NCBI GenBank assembly: GCA_963755755.1
Contig: CAVWLJ010000010.1
Coordinates: 868,001 to 932,000 of the forward strand
DNA from: DATKNA01 sp963755755
GTDB taxonomy: Bacteria > Actinomycetota > Actinomycetes > Actinomycetales > Kineosporiaceae
Reading direction: 5' to 3'
DNA: 64,000 nucleotides
Of this stretch, positions 55,844 to 63,675 are shown in pieces (the stretch's first letter is position 1; each line of letters starts with the position of its first letter). The translations under genes were made by a program, and so were the position numbers. The notes under the pieces were generated by a model, which was given only the letters and a program-made list of their open reading frames with translations, made no database searches and was not told the DNA's origin.

Positions 55844-56371
55844 ATGCCGGGTCCCGGAGCGCTCGATCAGCTGTATCAGCAGGTCATCCTCGACCACTAC
55901 CGCGAGAAGCACGGCGGCGGCCTGCGCGGCCCGGACGACGTCCCGGACCGCCCGACGGTCCTGGTGGCCGACCTCGTGTGGGCGCAGAGCCGGCAGGTCA
56001 ACCCGCTCTGCGGTGACGAGGTGACCCTGCGCGTGGCCGTCCAGCACGGCACCGGCACCGTCCGGGACGTCGCGTGGGAGGGCGAGGGCTGCTCGATCAG
56101 CCAGGCCTCGACCTCGGTGCTGCACGATCTGGCGGTCGGGCAGGAACCGGGCGACGTCAGGAAGATCGTCGAGGAGTTCCGCGGCATGGTCCGCTCGCGG
56201 GGCTCGGTGGAGCCGGACGAGGGCGTGCTCGGCGACGCCGTCGCCTTCGCCGGCGTCGGGCGGCACGCCAACCGGGTCAAGTGCGCGATGCTGGGATGGA
56301 CGGCGTTCGAGGACGCGTTGACCAGGGCCGAGGCAGCCGCGACCAGCGGCACGAGCGAGGAGACAGCATGA
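55844..56371 (+). CDS. sufU: SufU-type zinc sulfur-transfer protein
   Basis: IscU-like zinc protein that accepts sulfur from SufS. It is 175 residues from the ATG at 55844. Zinc ligands are present in NPLCGDEVTL (Cys and Asp), EGEGCSISQAST and NRVKCAMLGW. Compared with M. tuberculosis SufU, there is about a 14-residue insertion before NPLCGDE (RPTVLVADLVWAQSRQ region), next to the active site. It is in frame, with no sign of a double frameshift, though that cannot be excluded. The stop overlaps the sufT start. Confidence 0.92.
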   Translation: MPGPGALDQLYQQVILDHYREKHGGGLRGPDDVPDRPTVLVADLVWAQSRQVNPLCGDEVTLRVAVQHGTGTVRDVAWEGEGCSISQASTSVLHDLAVGQEPGDVRKIVEEFRGMVRSRGSVEPDEGVLGDAVAFAGVGRHANRVKCAMLGWTAFEDALTRAEAAATSGTSEETA

Positions 56372-56691
56372 GCGACACCCGCGTCGCGGACGCGGCGGAC
56401 GTCGAGGAGGCCCTGCGCGACGTCGTCGACCCCGAGCTCGGGATCAACGTCGTCGACCTCGGCCTCGTCTACGGTCTGACCATCGACCAGAACAACCAGG
56501 CCGTCATCGACATGACGCTGACGTCCGCGGCCTGCCCGCTGACGGACGTCATCGAGGACCAGGCCGCGCAGGCGCTCGACGGCCTCGTCGACGGCGTCCG
56601 CATCAACTGGGTGTGGATGCCGCCGTGGGGGCCCGACAAGATCACCGAAGAGGGTCGTGAGCAGTTGCGCGCCCTCGGGTTCAATGTCTGA
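56368..56691 (+). CDS. sufT: SufT, MIP18/DUF59-family Fe-S maturation factor
   Basis: Small auxiliary protein for Fe-S protein maturation, 107 residues. The ATG overlaps the sufU stop (ATGA). The DUF59 motif VVDPELGINVVDLGLVYGL (~residues 20-38) and the conserved Cys in TSAACPLTDVIEDQ (~56) are present, with MPPWGPDKITEEGREQLRAL at the end. It closes the conserved sufRBD-Rieske-CSUT block. Sequence intact. Confidence 0.95.
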   Translation: MSDTRVADAADVEEALRDVVDPELGINVVDLGLVYGLTIDQNNQAVIDMTLTSAACPLTDVIEDQAAQALDGLVDGVRINWVWMPPWGPDKITEEGREQLRALGFNV

Positions 56692-56707
56692 GCGCTCCGA
56701 CGTCTGA

Positions 56708-57374
56708 GTGGTCCGCCCGCTGACGACGAGACGCACCGTCCAGGTCGCCGCCGCGCGGCTGGAGCGTTGGGCGGCGGGTTTCGAGGAACGCCACGGCGCC
56801 GTCGCGACGTCGGCCTCCGGCGAGGGCGTCACCCTCGCCGCCACCGACGGGGCGACGGCGTCGTTCGCGCATCCCTGGGGGAACGGCCCCGACGTGGTCG
56901 CGTTCGCGGCCGCCGTCCTCGCGCCGCGCCGGGTCGGGGTCCTGCTGGTGCAGGCGCGGTGGGTACGCCTGCGCGGTACTGGACGACGGTCGCGTCGTCG
57001 CCAGCAAGGTCGGCCGCCGGTACGTCCAGGGCCGTACCGCCGCGGGCGGGTGGTCGCAGCAGCGGTTCGCCCGGCGCCGCGAGAAGCAGACCGACGAGCT
57101 CGCGGGCGCGGCGGCGGACGTCGCCGCCCGGCTGCTGGCCGAACCCCTGCCGCAGGTGCTGGCCACCGGAGGCGACCGTCCGCTGATCGACCAGGTCCTC
57201 GCCGATGCTCGCCTGCACCGGCTGGCCGCGCTCGCGCGCGGGCCGCACCTCGCCATCGGTGATCCGCACGCCGACGTCGTCCGCGCCCTGCCGGAGTTGC
57301 TGACCCGCGTGGCCGTGACCGTCACCGAGCCGGCGCCCCTGGATCAGGGGCAGGAGACCACCACCAACCCGTAG
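56708..57374 (+). CDS. acVLRF1-family peptidyl-tRNA hydrolase-like protein (frameshifted)
   Basis: Resembles acVLRF1 proteins, actinobacterial relatives of eRF1-type VLRF1 proposed to release peptides from stalled ribosomes. The GTG at 56708 starts a ~85-residue N-terminal domain (ERHGAVATSASGEGVTLAA). One extra base near 56961 shifts the rest; the other frame has GGYACAVLDDGRVVASK, then GRTAAGGWSQQRFARRR, the conserved Gly/Gln-rich catalytic loop. Corrected length is about 221 residues. It follows sufT by 16 bases and overlaps the convergent glycosyltransferase gene by 31. Family assignment is by motif recall. Confidence 0.75.
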
Positions 57375-59002
57375 ACCGGTACGGGCGCGCAGGCCGGGTC
57401 GCTCAGCCGACGCAGGATCTCGTGTTCGACTCCGGGCAGCACGGGCCGTCCCACGCCGCCGTAGTACACGACGATCTGCCGCCCGTGCAGCCGGTGCAGC
57501 TGGTCCAGCGCCGGGTCGTAGACGTCGCTGTTCACCGGTCCCCGGAGCAGTGCGGCCGCGGCGGGCGAGTCCAGGCTCTGGTCCGCGGTGAGCGGCAGCC
57601 GCGAGAGGTCCCCGCCGAACACCGTGAGCGTGGTGCCGGGATGGGCCGCCCGCTCCCGCTCCAGGTACAGGGTCAGCGCCCGGAAGTCCGTCTTGTAGGG
57701 CCGTTGCAGGTCGCCGGCGATCGGGATCAGGGAGAGCGACGCGGCCACGAGCAGCACCGCGGCGACGACCCGGCGCCCTCGGGGAGTGCGGGGGAGCGCG
57801 GCCGCCACCCACGCCGCCCCCCAGGTGAGTGCGGGCACGACGACGATCATGTTGCGGAGCGTCCACACATGGACGAGCTGCGAGAGCACGAACGTGCCGA
57901 GCAGGGTCGCCCCGGCGACGCCGAGCAGGAACAGCCCGAGGCGCAGATCCCGACCCGCCTCCGCCCCCGCGCGCGCGGCGCTGACCCGGCCCGGCCCGCG
58001 CTGCCTCAGCGCCGCCTGGGCCCCCGCCCGCCCGGCGGTGACGCGGCCCGGCCCGCGCTGCCTCAGCGCCGGCGCGACCGCCGCAACTCCCGCCGCCCCG
58101 AGCACGCCGACGACGGCCACGACACCGAGCGGTGACGTCCAGGCGAACCCGTCCGCCCGCGGCGTCAGGCCACCCACCCCGAACGTCGTGGTCAGGAGCA
58201 GCCACACGTCGTCGAGCCGGGGCGCCCGGATCCACGCCGTCCCTCCGGCGAAGCCGCTGCGGCCCAGCCCCGTGACGATCCAGGCCAGCTGCGGCAGCAG
58301 CGCCACCGCGCCGAGTGCCATCGCCGGCGCCGCGGCGCGCACCCGCCCGGCCCGCCACGCGAGGGCCACCAGCCCCGTGGCCAGGACCACCACGAGCGCG
58401 GCACCGAGCAGGTGCGCGGTCGCCGACAGCAGCGCCCAGGCGAACCACACCAGCCAACCGCGTCCGCTCCCGCTGCCGCCGCGTTCCAGGGCGGCCAGGC
58501 GCTCGAGGGTCACCGCGGTGAGGCCGGTGGCGCCGAGCAGCACGAGCACGTAGGGCCGGTCCTCCTGTGCGTAGACGATCCCGAACCCGCTCGCCGCGGT
58601 GAGCGCGACGGCGAGCAGCCGCGCCTGCTGCGACACCTCCGCCCGCCGCAGGCAGAGCTGGGCGGCCAGCACCGCGGCGAACCCGAGCAGCACGCTGAGC
58701 AGCCGGGTCCAGGCGACGTGGGTGCCGCCGATGCCCTCCCAGACCCAGAGCAGGGTGGCGTAGAGCGGGGTGTGGACCTCGGTGCGCCCCACGGTCAGCA
58801 GATGGGCGACGCCGTGCGACGCCTGCTCCACCGAGAACAGCTCGTCCGTCCAGTAGCTCTGCCGGGCGGCCAGGGCGACACGGATCACGCCGGCCGCCAG
58901 GACGACGAGCAGCGTCAGCACGACCAGGGGGTCCTGCCACCACCGGCGTCCGCCGGTCCGGCCCCTGGCCGGGGAGGGCGCCGTCGTGCTCACATCCCTC
59001 AT
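57344..59002 (-). CDS. GT-C type membrane glycosyltransferase (ArnT/GT39-like)
   Basis: Polytopic membrane protein likely transferring a sugar from a polyprenyl-phosphate donor on the outer face. The start at 59002 (MRDVSTTAPSP) is preferred over the longer frame. The first external loop has the acidic motif YWTDELFSVEQASHGV (~residues 53-68), the GT-C metal/catalytic site, and HTPLYATLLWVWE. About ten helices follow. A duplicated segment (ALRQRGPGRV ... ALRQRGPGRV, ~316-345) lies in a cytosolic loop. The C-terminal ~150 residues are soluble. The frame is intact; the acceptor is unknown. Confidence 0.85.
   Translation of the reverse strand: MRDVSTTAPSPARGRTGGRRWWQDPLVVLTLLVVLAAGVIRVALAARQSYWTDELFSVEQASHGVAHLLTVGRTEVHTPLYATLLWVWEGIGGTHVAWTRLLSVLLGFAAVLAAQLCLRRAEVSQQARLLAVALTAASGFGIVYAQEDRPYVLVLLGATGLTAVTLERLAALERGGSGSGRGWLVWFAWALLSATAHLLGAALVVVLATGLVALAWRAGRVRAAAPAMALGAVALLPQLAWIVTGLGRSGFAGGTAWIRAPRLDDVWLLLTTTFGVGGLTPRADGFAWTSPLGVVAVVGVLGAAGVAAVAPALRQRGPGRVTAGRAGAQAALRQRGPGRVSAARAGAEAGRDLRLGLFLLGVAGATLLGTFVLSQLVHVWTLRNMIVVVPALTWGAAWVAAALPRTPRGRRVVAAVLLVAASLSLIPIAGDLQRPYKTDFRALTLYLERERAAHPGTTLTVFGGDLSRLPLTADQSLDSPAAAALLRGPVNSDVYDPALDQLHRLHGRQIVVYYGGVGRPVLPGVEHEILRRLSDPACAPVPVYGLVVVSCP
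57960..58070. repeat. Near-exact tandem duplication within glycosyltransferase gene
   Basis: Two adjacent ~54-base units, each containing GCGGCCCGGCCCGCGCTGCC-type sequence and encoding ALRQRGPGRV(T/S)A(G/A)RAGA on the minus strand. They differ at a few bases. The duplication adds 18 residues to a loop without breaking frame. Confidence 0.8.
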
Positions 59003-59093
59003 GGTCGCCGTTCTGCCGAGGGCTCCGTCGGTTCCAGGACGCTTCACGGCTCCGGTGGGATTCGGGTTCGGTGCAACGGGTAAGAACGATCAC

Positions 59094-59816
59094 GTGGCAC
59101 CCGACACCGACGCCGTCCTGACCGCCGTCCTCGCCCGCTTCGCCGCCGTCGCATCGCTCGCCCTGGCGCACCCCGGCGGGTGGCTCGGCCGTGGGGACGA
59201 CGGCCCCTCGCGGCTGCCCGTGCGGGCCCTGCAGCGGGCGCGCCGTCTCGTCACCGGCCGGGTGCACCCCGGCGCTCCGGGCTGGGACGAGCTCCCGGTC
59301 GAGCGCCGCGACGCCTGGTGGGTCGGCCGGATCCAGGCGGTCGCGGCACCCGTCGCGGCCACTCCGCGGGTGTTCGGGCTCGTCGCCGACCGGTTGCCCA
59401 TCCAGGGCGCCTTCGGGACGGCGGTCGCCGGGCTCACGGTGTGCGCCGTCGCGCGCGAGCACGGCGTGCAGGACCCGGCCGAGTGGGTGCCTCTGCTCGG
59501 TCGCGTGCTGTTCGACCGCGAGCTGGGACGGCCCAGCCGGGAGCAGATGATCGCTCCTCCCGGCCAGGCGTCGCCGCCGCAGTCCGGGCCGCTGCGGAAG
59601 GCCGGCGCCGCGCTGTGGCGTCTGACGCGGGTGCTCTGGGAGGCCCCGAGCGTGTTCGACGAGCGGCCCCGAGGCGGCTGGATCTGGCGGACCACGGGCA
59701 AGATCCCCGTGATCGGTCTGCCCGCCGGCGTGCTCGACGAGCGCGGCGCGGTCGCCCGCGCCGCCCGGCGCACCGCCGAGCTCGTCTCCGCGCCCGACTA
59801 CGCTCCCGCGACGTGA
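59094..59816 (+). CDS. Conserved hypothetical protein
   Basis: A 240-residue protein I do not recognise, read from the GTG at 59094. It is mostly helical with no signal peptide. A central hydrophobic stretch (FGLVADRLPIQGAFGTAVAGLTVCAVA, about residues 100-125, may span or dip into the membrane) follows WWVGRIQAVAAPVAATPR. GWIWRTTGKIPVIGLPAGVL near the C-terminus could be a second such segment. The N-terminus begins APDTDAVLTAVLARFAAVA. Its stop overlaps the next gene's GTG, so it is probably expressed with the rhodanese. Divergent from the glycosyltransferase, 91 bases away. Confidence 0.65.
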   Translation: MAPDTDAVLTAVLARFAAVASLALAHPGGWLGRGDDGPSRLPVRALQRARRLVTGRVHPGAPGWDELPVERRDAWWVGRIQAVAAPVAATPRVFGLVADRLPIQGAFGTAVAGLTVCAVAREHGVQDPAEWVPLLGRVLFDRELGRPSREQMIAPPGQASPPQSGPLRKAGAALWRLTRVLWEAPSVFDERPRGGWIWRTTGKIPVIGLPAGVLDERGAVARAARRTAELVSAPDYAPAT

Positions 59817-60664
59817 CCTCGGCCGTTCCACCCGTCGTCGACCGCGCCTGGCTCGCGGACCGCCTGAATCGGCGGGACGTCGTGCTCGCCGACGTCCGCT
59901 GGTACCTCGACGGGCGGTCCGGCCGCGCCGCCTACGAGGCCGGCCACCTGCCGGGCGCCGTCTTCGTCGACCTCGACACCGACCTCGCCGCCCCGCACGG
60001 TCCCGGTCCGTCGACCGCCGGGCGGCACCCGCTGCCGGAGCCGGCCGCGTTCGCCGCGGCGATGAGCCGCCGGGGGATCGGGGACGACGACGTGGTCGTC
60101 GCCTACGACGACGCCGGCGGTGTGATCGCCGCACGCCTGGTCTGGATGCTCCGCGCGACGGGCCACGAGGCCGCCCTGCTCGACGGTGGCCTGAGGCCGC
60201 AGGACGAGCTCACGACCGAGGTCCCCGAACGGGCGGTCTCGGTCTTCACCCCGCGGCCGTGGCCGGCCGGGCGGATCGCGGGGCTCGCGGACGCCGTCGA
60301 CCGCGGCACCGTCGTCCTCGACGCCCGCGACCGGAACCGCTACCGCGGGGAGGTCGAACCCGTCGACCCCCGCCCCGGGCACATCCCGGGGGCCCTCAAC
60401 CTGCCCGCCCGGGAGAACCTCACGGCCGACGGGCTCGTGCTCCCCGTCGGCGAGCTGCGTCGCCGCTTCGCCGCCCTCGGCGTCGCCATTCCGGACGCCG
60501 GCGACCGGGTGGTCTCCTCCTGCGGGTCCGGCGTCACCGCCTGCCACACCCTGCTGTTGCTGGAGCACGCCGGGCTCGGCCGGGGGCGGCTCTACCCCGG
60601 GTCCTGGTCGGCGTACAGCAGTGATCCGTCGCTACCCGCCGCCACCGGCGACGAGCCGGGATGA
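59813..60664 (+). CDS. Sulfurtransferase (two-domain rhodanese)
   Basis: Thiosulfate or 3-mercaptopyruvate sulfurtransferase of 283 residues with two rhodanese domains. The GTG at 59813 overlaps the preceding stop. Domain one starts VVDRAWLADRLNRRDVVLADVRW with GHLPGAVFVDLDTD (~45-58) and is catalytically inactive. Domain two has LDARDRNRYRGEVEP and the active-site loop SSCGSGVTACHTL (~231-243), with the Cys persulfide site. SWSAYSSDPSLP near the end matches the family's W-S-E-W-like motif. The gene stands apart from suf, so involvement in cluster supply is only possible. Confidence 0.92.
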   Translation: MTSAVPPVVDRAWLADRLNRRDVVLADVRWYLDGRSGRAAYEAGHLPGAVFVDLDTDLAAPHGPGPSTAGRHPLPEPAAFAAAMSRRGIGDDDVVVAYDDAGGVIAARLVWMLRATGHEAALLDGGLRPQDELTTEVPERAVSVFTPRPWPAGRIAGLADAVDRGTVVLDARDRNRYRGEVEPVDPRPGHIPGALNLPARENLTADGLVLPVGELRRRFAALGVAIPDAGDRVVSSCGSGVTACHTLLLLEHAGLGRGRLYPGSWSAYSSDPSLPAATGDEPG

Positions 60665-60703
60665 GGCATGCCCTGTGTCGGTGGCCGCTGACAGCATGAG
60701 GAC

Positions 60704-61888
60704 GTGACCGCGGCCCCGACCCTCCCTCGCACCCCCAGCCTGCGCCGGGTCGTCACCCTGGTCAGCGTCGTCGTGCTGGTCGACGTCTGCTTCTACTCGG
60801 CCATCACGCCGCTGCTGCCGTCGTACGTCCGGGAGCTGGGCCTCAGCACGACGCAGGCGGGGGTGCTCGCCGGTGCGTACGCGCTCGGCACCCTCGTCGC
60901 CTCGCTGCCCGCCGGCCAGCTCGCGGCCCGCGTCGGGGCACGCACCACCCTGCTCGCCGGGCTGGTGCTGCTCGCGGCGGCCAGCCTCGCCTTCGGCCTC
61001 GGCACGACGTTCGTCGCGCTCGTCGGCGCACGGTGCGTGCAGGGAGTGGGCGGCGCCGCCGCATGGGCCGGCGGTCTGGCCTGGCTCGTCGAGGTCGCGC
61101 CGCGCGAGCGGCGGGCGCAGCTCATCGGCTCGGTCCTCGGCACGGGCATCGCGGGGGCGATCGGCGGTCCGGTCCTCGGCGCGCTGGCGCACGCGGTCGG
61201 TCCGCGCCTGGTGTTCTCCGCCGTCGGCGTCGTGGCGCTGGGGCTCGCGGTCTGCGTGGGCCTGACCCGCATGACCGGTGAGCCGCCACCGACCGGCGAC
61301 CTGCGCGCAGTGCTCCGCGAGCCCCGCGTGCTCGCCGGCGCCTGGTTGACGACGCTGCCCACGCTCTTCTTCGGGGCCTTCGGCGTGCTCGTTCCGCTGC
61401 ACCTCGCCGGCCTCGGCGTCGCCGCCACCGGCGTCGCGGCCGTGTTCCTCCTCGCCGCAGCGGCCGAGGCGGCCGTGAGCCCGCTGGCCGGCCGGTTCGC
61501 CGACCGGCGCGGCCCCGCTCTTCCCGTCGGTGTGGGGCTCGCGGGCATCCTCGCGGCCGCACTTCTGATCCCCTGGCCGCAGCGGCCCTGGGTGCTCGGT
61601 GGCGTGGTCGTGATCGCCGCGGCGATGTCCGGGATCCTGCTCACGCCCGCCTCCGCGCTGCTCTCCGACGGGGCGGAGGCCGCGGGCGCGCCGCAGGGGC
61701 TCGTGTTCGGGCTGTTCAACCTCGCGTGGGCGGTCGGGCAGGTGCTCGGCTCCGCCGGTGGTGCACGCCTCGCCGACGCTACCTCTGATGCCGTTCCCTA
61801 TCTGGTGGTCGCCGCCCTGACCGCGCTGACCCTGGTCGGGTTCGCCCGCCTCCGGCTCACTGCCCGGCGAGCGCAGCGAGCTTCGTGA
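60704..61888 (+). CDS. MFS transporter
   Basis: Major facilitator of 394 residues with about twelve membrane segments. The GTG at 60704 is 39 bases after the rhodanese stop. The N-terminal half includes LLPSYVRELGLSTTQAGVL and GARTTLLAGLVLLA (loop 2-3 region, motif A remnant AARVGARTT). The second half carries SPLAGRFADRRGPALPVG (~250-267). It is in the general drug/metabolite exporter group. The 3' end overlaps the DUF1697 gene by 32 bases on the opposite strand. Confidence 0.88.
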   Translation: MTAAPTLPRTPSLRRVVTLVSVVVLVDVCFYSAITPLLPSYVRELGLSTTQAGVLAGAYALGTLVASLPAGQLAARVGARTTLLAGLVLLAAASLAFGLGTTFVALVGARCVQGVGGAAAWAGGLAWLVEVAPRERRAQLIGSVLGTGIAGAIGGPVLGALAHAVGPRLVFSAVGVVALGLAVCVGLTRMTGEPPPTGDLRAVLREPRVLAGAWLTTLPTLFFGAFGVLVPLHLAGLGVAATGVAAVFLLAAAAEAAVSPLAGRFADRRGPALPVGVGLAGILAAALLIPWPQRPWVLGGVVVIAAAMSGILLTPASALLSDGAEAAGAPQGLVFGLFNLAWAVGQVLGSAGGARLADATSDAVPYLVVAALTALTLVGFARLRLTARRAQRAS

Positions 61889-62387
61889 CGGTGTTCCAGT
61901 TGCGTACGGTGACGTGCACGCCGAGGTCGAGCCGGTTCAGGTGCGCCATGGCCGGCGACTCCATCAGACCGGCCGGGCACCACACGTAGACCTCGCGCTC
62001 GGCCGCCCACCAGCCGTCGTCGCCCGGTTCGGCCGGAGCGGGGACCTTCTCCGCGGGCGCCGCCGAGAGGAAGGCCACGAAGAACCTCGAGCCGTTCTCC
62101 GGTTCCGCCACCGGGCAGTCGGCGACGACGCCGGCCAGCTCGTCCGCCGTGCGGATCACGACCTGGACGTCGTGCCCCCACCCCTCCTGGACCACCCGGG
62201 AGACGTCCTCGGCGATCTCGTCGGCCACTCGATCGTCCCGCGGGGTGAGGACGACGTTGCCGCTCACCAGCAGCGTCCGGACGTCGGCGTACCCGGCGGA
62301 CCCCAGTGCGTCCCGCAGCCCGAGCATGGGGACCCGCTTGTTCTTGCCGACGTTGATCCCGCGCAGCAGCGCGACGTACTGCGTCAC
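61857..62387 (-). CDS. DUF1697 family protein
   Basis: Small cytosolic protein of 176 residues, DUF1697, unknown function. Family features are visible: the N-terminal MTQYVALLRGINVGKNKRVP (residues 1-20), LVSGNVVLTPRDD (~40-52) and the C-terminal NRLDLGVHVTVRNWNTVTKL (~150-169). These proteins are widespread in soil actinobacteria and Bacillus. It is alone on the minus strand, overlapping the 3' end of the MFS gene and 17 bases after the BioN-like gene's stop end, so it might be the last gene of that unit's region. Confidence 0.92.
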   Translation of the reverse strand: MTQYVALLRGINVGKNKRVPMLGLRDALGSAGYADVRTLLVSGNVVLTPRDDRVADEIAEDVSRVVQEGWGHDVQVVIRTADELAGVVADCPVAEPENGSRFFVAFLSAAPAEKVPAPAEPGDDGWWAAEREVYVWCPAGLMESPAMAHLNRLDLGVHVTVRNWNTVTKLAALAGQ

Positions 62388-62404
62388 CGCGGCATCGTAG
62401 GCCG

Positions 62405-63001
62405 TCAGTCGTCGACCCCGCGGGCGGCGAGCGCCTCGCCGAGCCGGTCGGCGTACCGCAGCGATCGGACCAGGAACGGGACCGCGAACGCGCGCAGCGA
62501 CCGTTCCGCCCCGCGGGCCGCCCGCGCCTCGTGCACCTCGTGGGCCAGCCCCGCGAGCACGGGCACCGCACGGACCGCGAGCGCCAGGACGAGCGCCACG
62601 CGCTCGGGGTCGACGCCGACCCGCCGGGCCGGCCGGAGCCCGCTGACGAGGGCGTCGAGCAGATCCGTGGTCCGGGTGGTCAGGGTGACCAGGCCGGCGG
62701 CCGCGACGGCGACCGCTATCGAGCCCACGACCACGAGCGCCGACCGTGGCCCGGCGAGCCAGACCTGCAGCGCCCCGACGACGAGCAACGCCGGGACGAC
62801 CGGCCGCAGTTGCACGGCGACCGTGCGGACGCCGACACCGGCGGTCACGGTGAGCGCCGCGACGAGCACGAGCCCGGCCACGACGACCTGCGGCGTCCGG
62901 AAGAACCCGAGCCCGAGGAGGGCGAGGGCCAGCGCGCCGAGCTTGACGCCGGGCCGGAGCCGGTGCAGCACGGACGTGCCGGGCACGTAGAGGCCGATCA
63001 C
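62405..63001 (-). CDS. ECF transporter T component, BioN/CbiQ-like
   Basis: Energy-coupling transmembrane protein of an ECF vitamin/metal transporter, 198 residues. The GTG at 63001 overlaps the ATPase stop (GTGA). Four to five helices are present. The coupling-helix Ala-Arg-Gly motifs are seen in HEARAARGAERSL (~residues 161-173) and ALAARGVDD at the end. Short size and pairing with a single ATPase fit BioN. The substrate-binding S component (BioY) is not in the window. Confidence 0.85.
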   Translation of the reverse strand: MIGLYVPGTSVLHRLRPGVKLGALALALLGLGFFRTPQVVVAGLVLVAALTVTAGVGVRTVAVQLRPVVPALLVVGALQVWLAGPRSALVVVGSIAVAVAAAGLVTLTTRTTDLLDALVSGLRPARRVGVDPERVALVLALAVRAVPVLAGLAHEVHEARAARGAERSLRAFAVPFLVRSLRYADRLGEALAARGVDD

Positions 63002-63675
63002 GGGTCGAGCAGCGCCGCGTAGACCTTGAGCGCGACGCCGGGTACGTCGTCCGCGACGACCCGGCCCTCGTCGACGACGATCACACGGTCGAAGTCGGCG
63101 AGCTGCTCCAGGTGGTGGGTGACCAGGACGACCTGCTGGGGCAGCTGCGCGAGCTGCGCCGCCACCCGGCGTGCGTTGCGGGCGTCGAGCAGCGTCGTCG
63201 GCTCGTCGCAGACGAGCACGGCGGGGTCGGCGGCGAGCACGGACGTCAGTGCCAGCAACTGCTTCTGGCCGCCGGAGAGCAGGTGCGCGGGATGGTCGGC
63301 GTGGTCGGCCAGGCCGACGCGCTCCAGGGCGGAGGTCACGCGCTCGGTGACGGCGGACTTCGACAGACCGGAGCGGCGCAGCGAGAACGCGACGTCCTCG
63401 GCGACGGTCGGCATGACGATCTGCGCGTCCGGGTCGGTGAAGACGAACCCGACCCGACGCCGGACGGCGGCGCCGTCCCGCCGGGTGTCCAGCCCGTCGA
63501 CGGTGACCCGCCCGGTGGTCGGCACGACGAGGCCGTTGAGCAGCCGCGCCAGCGTGGACTTGCCGGATCCGTTCGCACCGACGATCCCGATCCGCCGTTC
63601 CGCCAGGGCCAGGTCGACGTCCGCCAGGACGGTCCGGGCCCCGTACCGGTGGCTGACGCCGGCGATCTCGATCAT
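62998..63675 (-). CDS. ECF transporter ATP-binding protein, BioM/CbiO-like
   Basis: ABC ATPase of the ECF module, 225 residues from the ATG at 63675. Walker A is GANGSGKSTLARLLNGL (~residue 33), the Q-loop FVFTDPDAQIVMPTVAEDVA (~73) with the ECF-type DPD-Q, signature LLSGGQKQLLALTSVL (~130) and Walker B AVLVCDEPTTLLD (~152). The start overlaps the thiolase stop by four bases. BioM/BioN-type modules usually import biotin with BioY; the substrate is inferred, since no S component is seen. Confidence 0.88.
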   Translation of the reverse strand: MIEIAGVSHRYGARTVLADVDLALAERRIGIVGANGSGKSTLARLLNGLVVPTTGRVTVDGLDTRRDGAAVRRRVGFVFTDPDAQIVMPTVAEDVAFSLRRSGLSKSAVTERVTSALERVGLADHADHPAHLLSGGQKQLLALTSVLAADPAVLVCDEPTTLLDARNARRVAAQLAQLPQQVVLVTHHLEQLADFDRVIVVDEGRVVADDVPGVALKVYAALLDP

